A stretch of 64,000 bases of DNA from contig NZ_CBDIIJ010000002.1 of the NCBI RefSeq assembly GCF_965279675.1, positions 1,860,001 through 1,924,000 of the forward strand, given 5' to 3'. The notes under the pieces are model-generated. The model was not told the DNA's origin and ran no database searches. It was given only the letters and a program-made list of their open reading frames with translations. A program made the translations under genes and the position numbers. Below, piece by piece: positions 63,281 through 64,000 of this stretch (position 1 is its first letter; each line of letters starts with the position of its first letter). This stretch comes from Mucisphaera sp965279675 (GTDB lineage Bacteria; Planctomycetota; Phycisphaerae; Phycisphaerales; Phycisphaeraceae).

Positions 63281-63529
63281 ATGCTCGTGTTATCCCGTCA
63301 GCGGGACGAGACCATCATGATCGGCGACGAGATAGAGATCACCGTCGTCGACATCCGGGGCGACAAGGTTCGTCTCGGCATCAACGCCCCGAGGACCGTG
63401 CAGGTGCACCGCAAAGAGGTGTACGAAGCGATCCGCCAAGAAAACACGGCCAGCGCGAATGTTCAGATCACCGATCTGACGCGACTGGAAGGACAAGTCA
63501 AGCGCCGCGCAGCCGGCGCGGGTGGCTAA
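63281..63529 (+). CDS. csrA: translational regulator CsrA
   Basis: A small dimeric RNA-binding protein that binds GGA motifs in hairpin loops, often covering ribosome sites. MLVLSRQRDETIMIGDEIEITVVDI and VRLGINAP, then VQVHRKEVYEAIRQEN, match CsrA; the key Arg in HRKEV and Leu4 are present. The protein has 82 residues, with a C-terminal tail of about 20 beyond the core. ATG at 63281 has AAGGAG with an 8-base spacer. It lies between fliW and the flagellin gene, so that it and its antagonist are made beside their target. Confidence 0.95.
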   Translation: MLVLSRQRDETIMIGDEIEITVVDIRGDKVRLGINAPRTVQVHRKEVYEAIRQENTASANVQITDLTRLEGQVKRRAAGAGG

Positions 63530-63581
63530 GCCGCCCTACGCACGCCACGATTTCGGGACGCTTTGAAGTGTCCACGAGACC

Positions 63582-63601
63582 GACAATCAAGGAGGATTGT
63601 C
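63582..63601 (+). promoter_or_regulatory. hairpin with the flagellin Shine-Dalgarno in its loop (predicted CsrA site)
   Basis: GACAATC (63582-63588) and GATTGTC (63595-63601) form a perfect 7-bp stem around the loop AAGGAG (63589-63594), which is the ribosome-binding site of the flagellin ATG at 63603. Exposure of GGA in a hairpin loop over the ribosome site is the canonical target of CsrA, as in Bacillus subtilis hag. Confidence 0.7.
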
Positions 63602-63602
63602 C

Positions 63603-64000
63603 ATGACGCGCATTAACTCAAACGTATCTGCCATGATCGCGAGGAATCAGTTGGCTGCGACCAACACCGACCTCGCTACACGACTCGAACGCCTAAGCAC
63701 CGGTTTGAAGATCAACCGTGGTGCGGACAACCCCGCGGGTCTGATCGTCTCCGAACGCTTGCGCAACGAGATCCAGGCCGTTGGGCAGTCGATCGACAAC
63801 ATCGAACGCGCTTCCAACGTGATCGCGACCACCGAGTCGGCGCTGCAGGAGATCAACGACCTGCTGGTGTCGATGAAGAGTCTGGTGGTGGAAGCGGCCA
63901 ACACCGGTGCCTTCTCGAACGAGGAGATCCGGGCGAACCAGCTGCAGATCGACTCTGCGGTGGATTCGATCACCCGTATCTCGAACACGGCGAGTTTCGC
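63603..64000 (+). CDS. fliC: flagellin (5' part; cut by window end)
   Basis: The major filament subunit, exported by the flagellar type III apparatus. The N-terminal D0/D1 signature is clear: MTRINSNVSAMIARNQLA followed by LERLSTGLKINRGADNPAGLIVSERLRNEIQ and the D1 helix ASNVIATTESALQEINDLL. Only the first 132 codons lie in the window, so the variable surface domains and C-terminus are not visible. The ATG at 63603 follows the AAGGAG loop of the hairpin at 63582-63601. The gene directly follows fliW and csrA. Symbol by family. Confidence 0.95.
   Translation, partial: MTRINSNVSAMIARNQLAATNTDLATRLERLSTGLKINRGADNPAGLIVSERLRNEIQAVGQSIDNIERASNVIATTESALQEINDLLVSMKSLVVEAANTGAFSNEEIRANQLQIDSAVDSITRISNTASF

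Noticed and set aside
63555..63590. Sigma-28 promoter for flagellin (ACCGACAA box)
   Set aside because: No TAAA at the proper distance, and the box overlaps the leader hairpin, so the start would fall inside it.
63190..63606. 138-codon frame spanning csrA
   Set aside because: Shadow frame of csrA; CsrA itself has a perfect ribosome site and family match.

Overview
The window looks like a chromosomal segment of a flagellated, high-GC, Gram-negative-type planctomycete, most likely of the class Phycisphaerae. The clues are a prepilin-like protein with the H-X9-DG C-terminal signature common in Planctomycetota, a large von Willebrand/MoxR/DUF58 membrane cluster, kdsA (hence Kdo/LPS), FtsW and MurG, many GTG/TTG starts, and a complete set of outer flagellar axial genes. 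The class assignment is inference; no rRNA is present. I saw no tRNA, rRNA, CRISPR array or insertion sequence.

Layout. (1) 81-10250, all leftward: gnd; a lysS - ABC permease - ABC ATPase - acyltransferase-like membrane protein operon; and the translation operon rpsP - trmD - rplS, which lacks rimM and has a terminator-like hairpin after rpsP. TrmD carries an extra C-terminal domain. (2) 10355-17906, leftward: an orphan OppF-type ATPase, an HtrA protease, panB, and two overlapping ABC exporter half-transporters whose sequences predict one degenerate ATP site. (3) 18013-24450: a LOG-family hydrolase, a class V aminotransferase, an AT-richer orphan gene, a pseudopilin, a yeast-type cytosine deaminase, and an overlapping hydrolase-deoC-kdsA run. 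(4) 24503-33423: a five-gene membrane/VWA/MoxR/DUF58 operon. (5) 33521-45692: Fur, purM, ClpP, DgkA, purD, a chemoreceptor, a secreted protein, MnmA and several small proteins. (6) 45811-51251: ftsW-murG-polyprenyl synthase-dxs, which links cell-wall assembly with isoprenoid carrier supply. (7) 51262-52663: a MazG-like protein, a small membrane protein and an ABC ATPase. (8) 53018-64000: a flagellar block, small ORF-flgF-flgG-flgA-flgH-flgI-flgJ-flgN-flgK-flgL-fliW-csrA-flagellin. The flagellin gene is cut by the window end.

Most interesting signals. A near-perfect sigma-54 (-24/-12) promoter precedes the flagellar run. The flagellin Shine-Dalgarno sits in the loop of a perfect 7-bp hairpin, directly after fliW and csrA, which is the geometry expected for FliW/CsrA control of flagellin translation. 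The base skew of the plus strand also reverses near 9-10 kb, from C-rich to G-rich, independently of gene direction; this fits a replication origin or an inversion boundary.

Start codons were chosen from ribosome-binding sites and family length, so many differ from the longest open frame. All homology calls come from reading motifs, not from searches.
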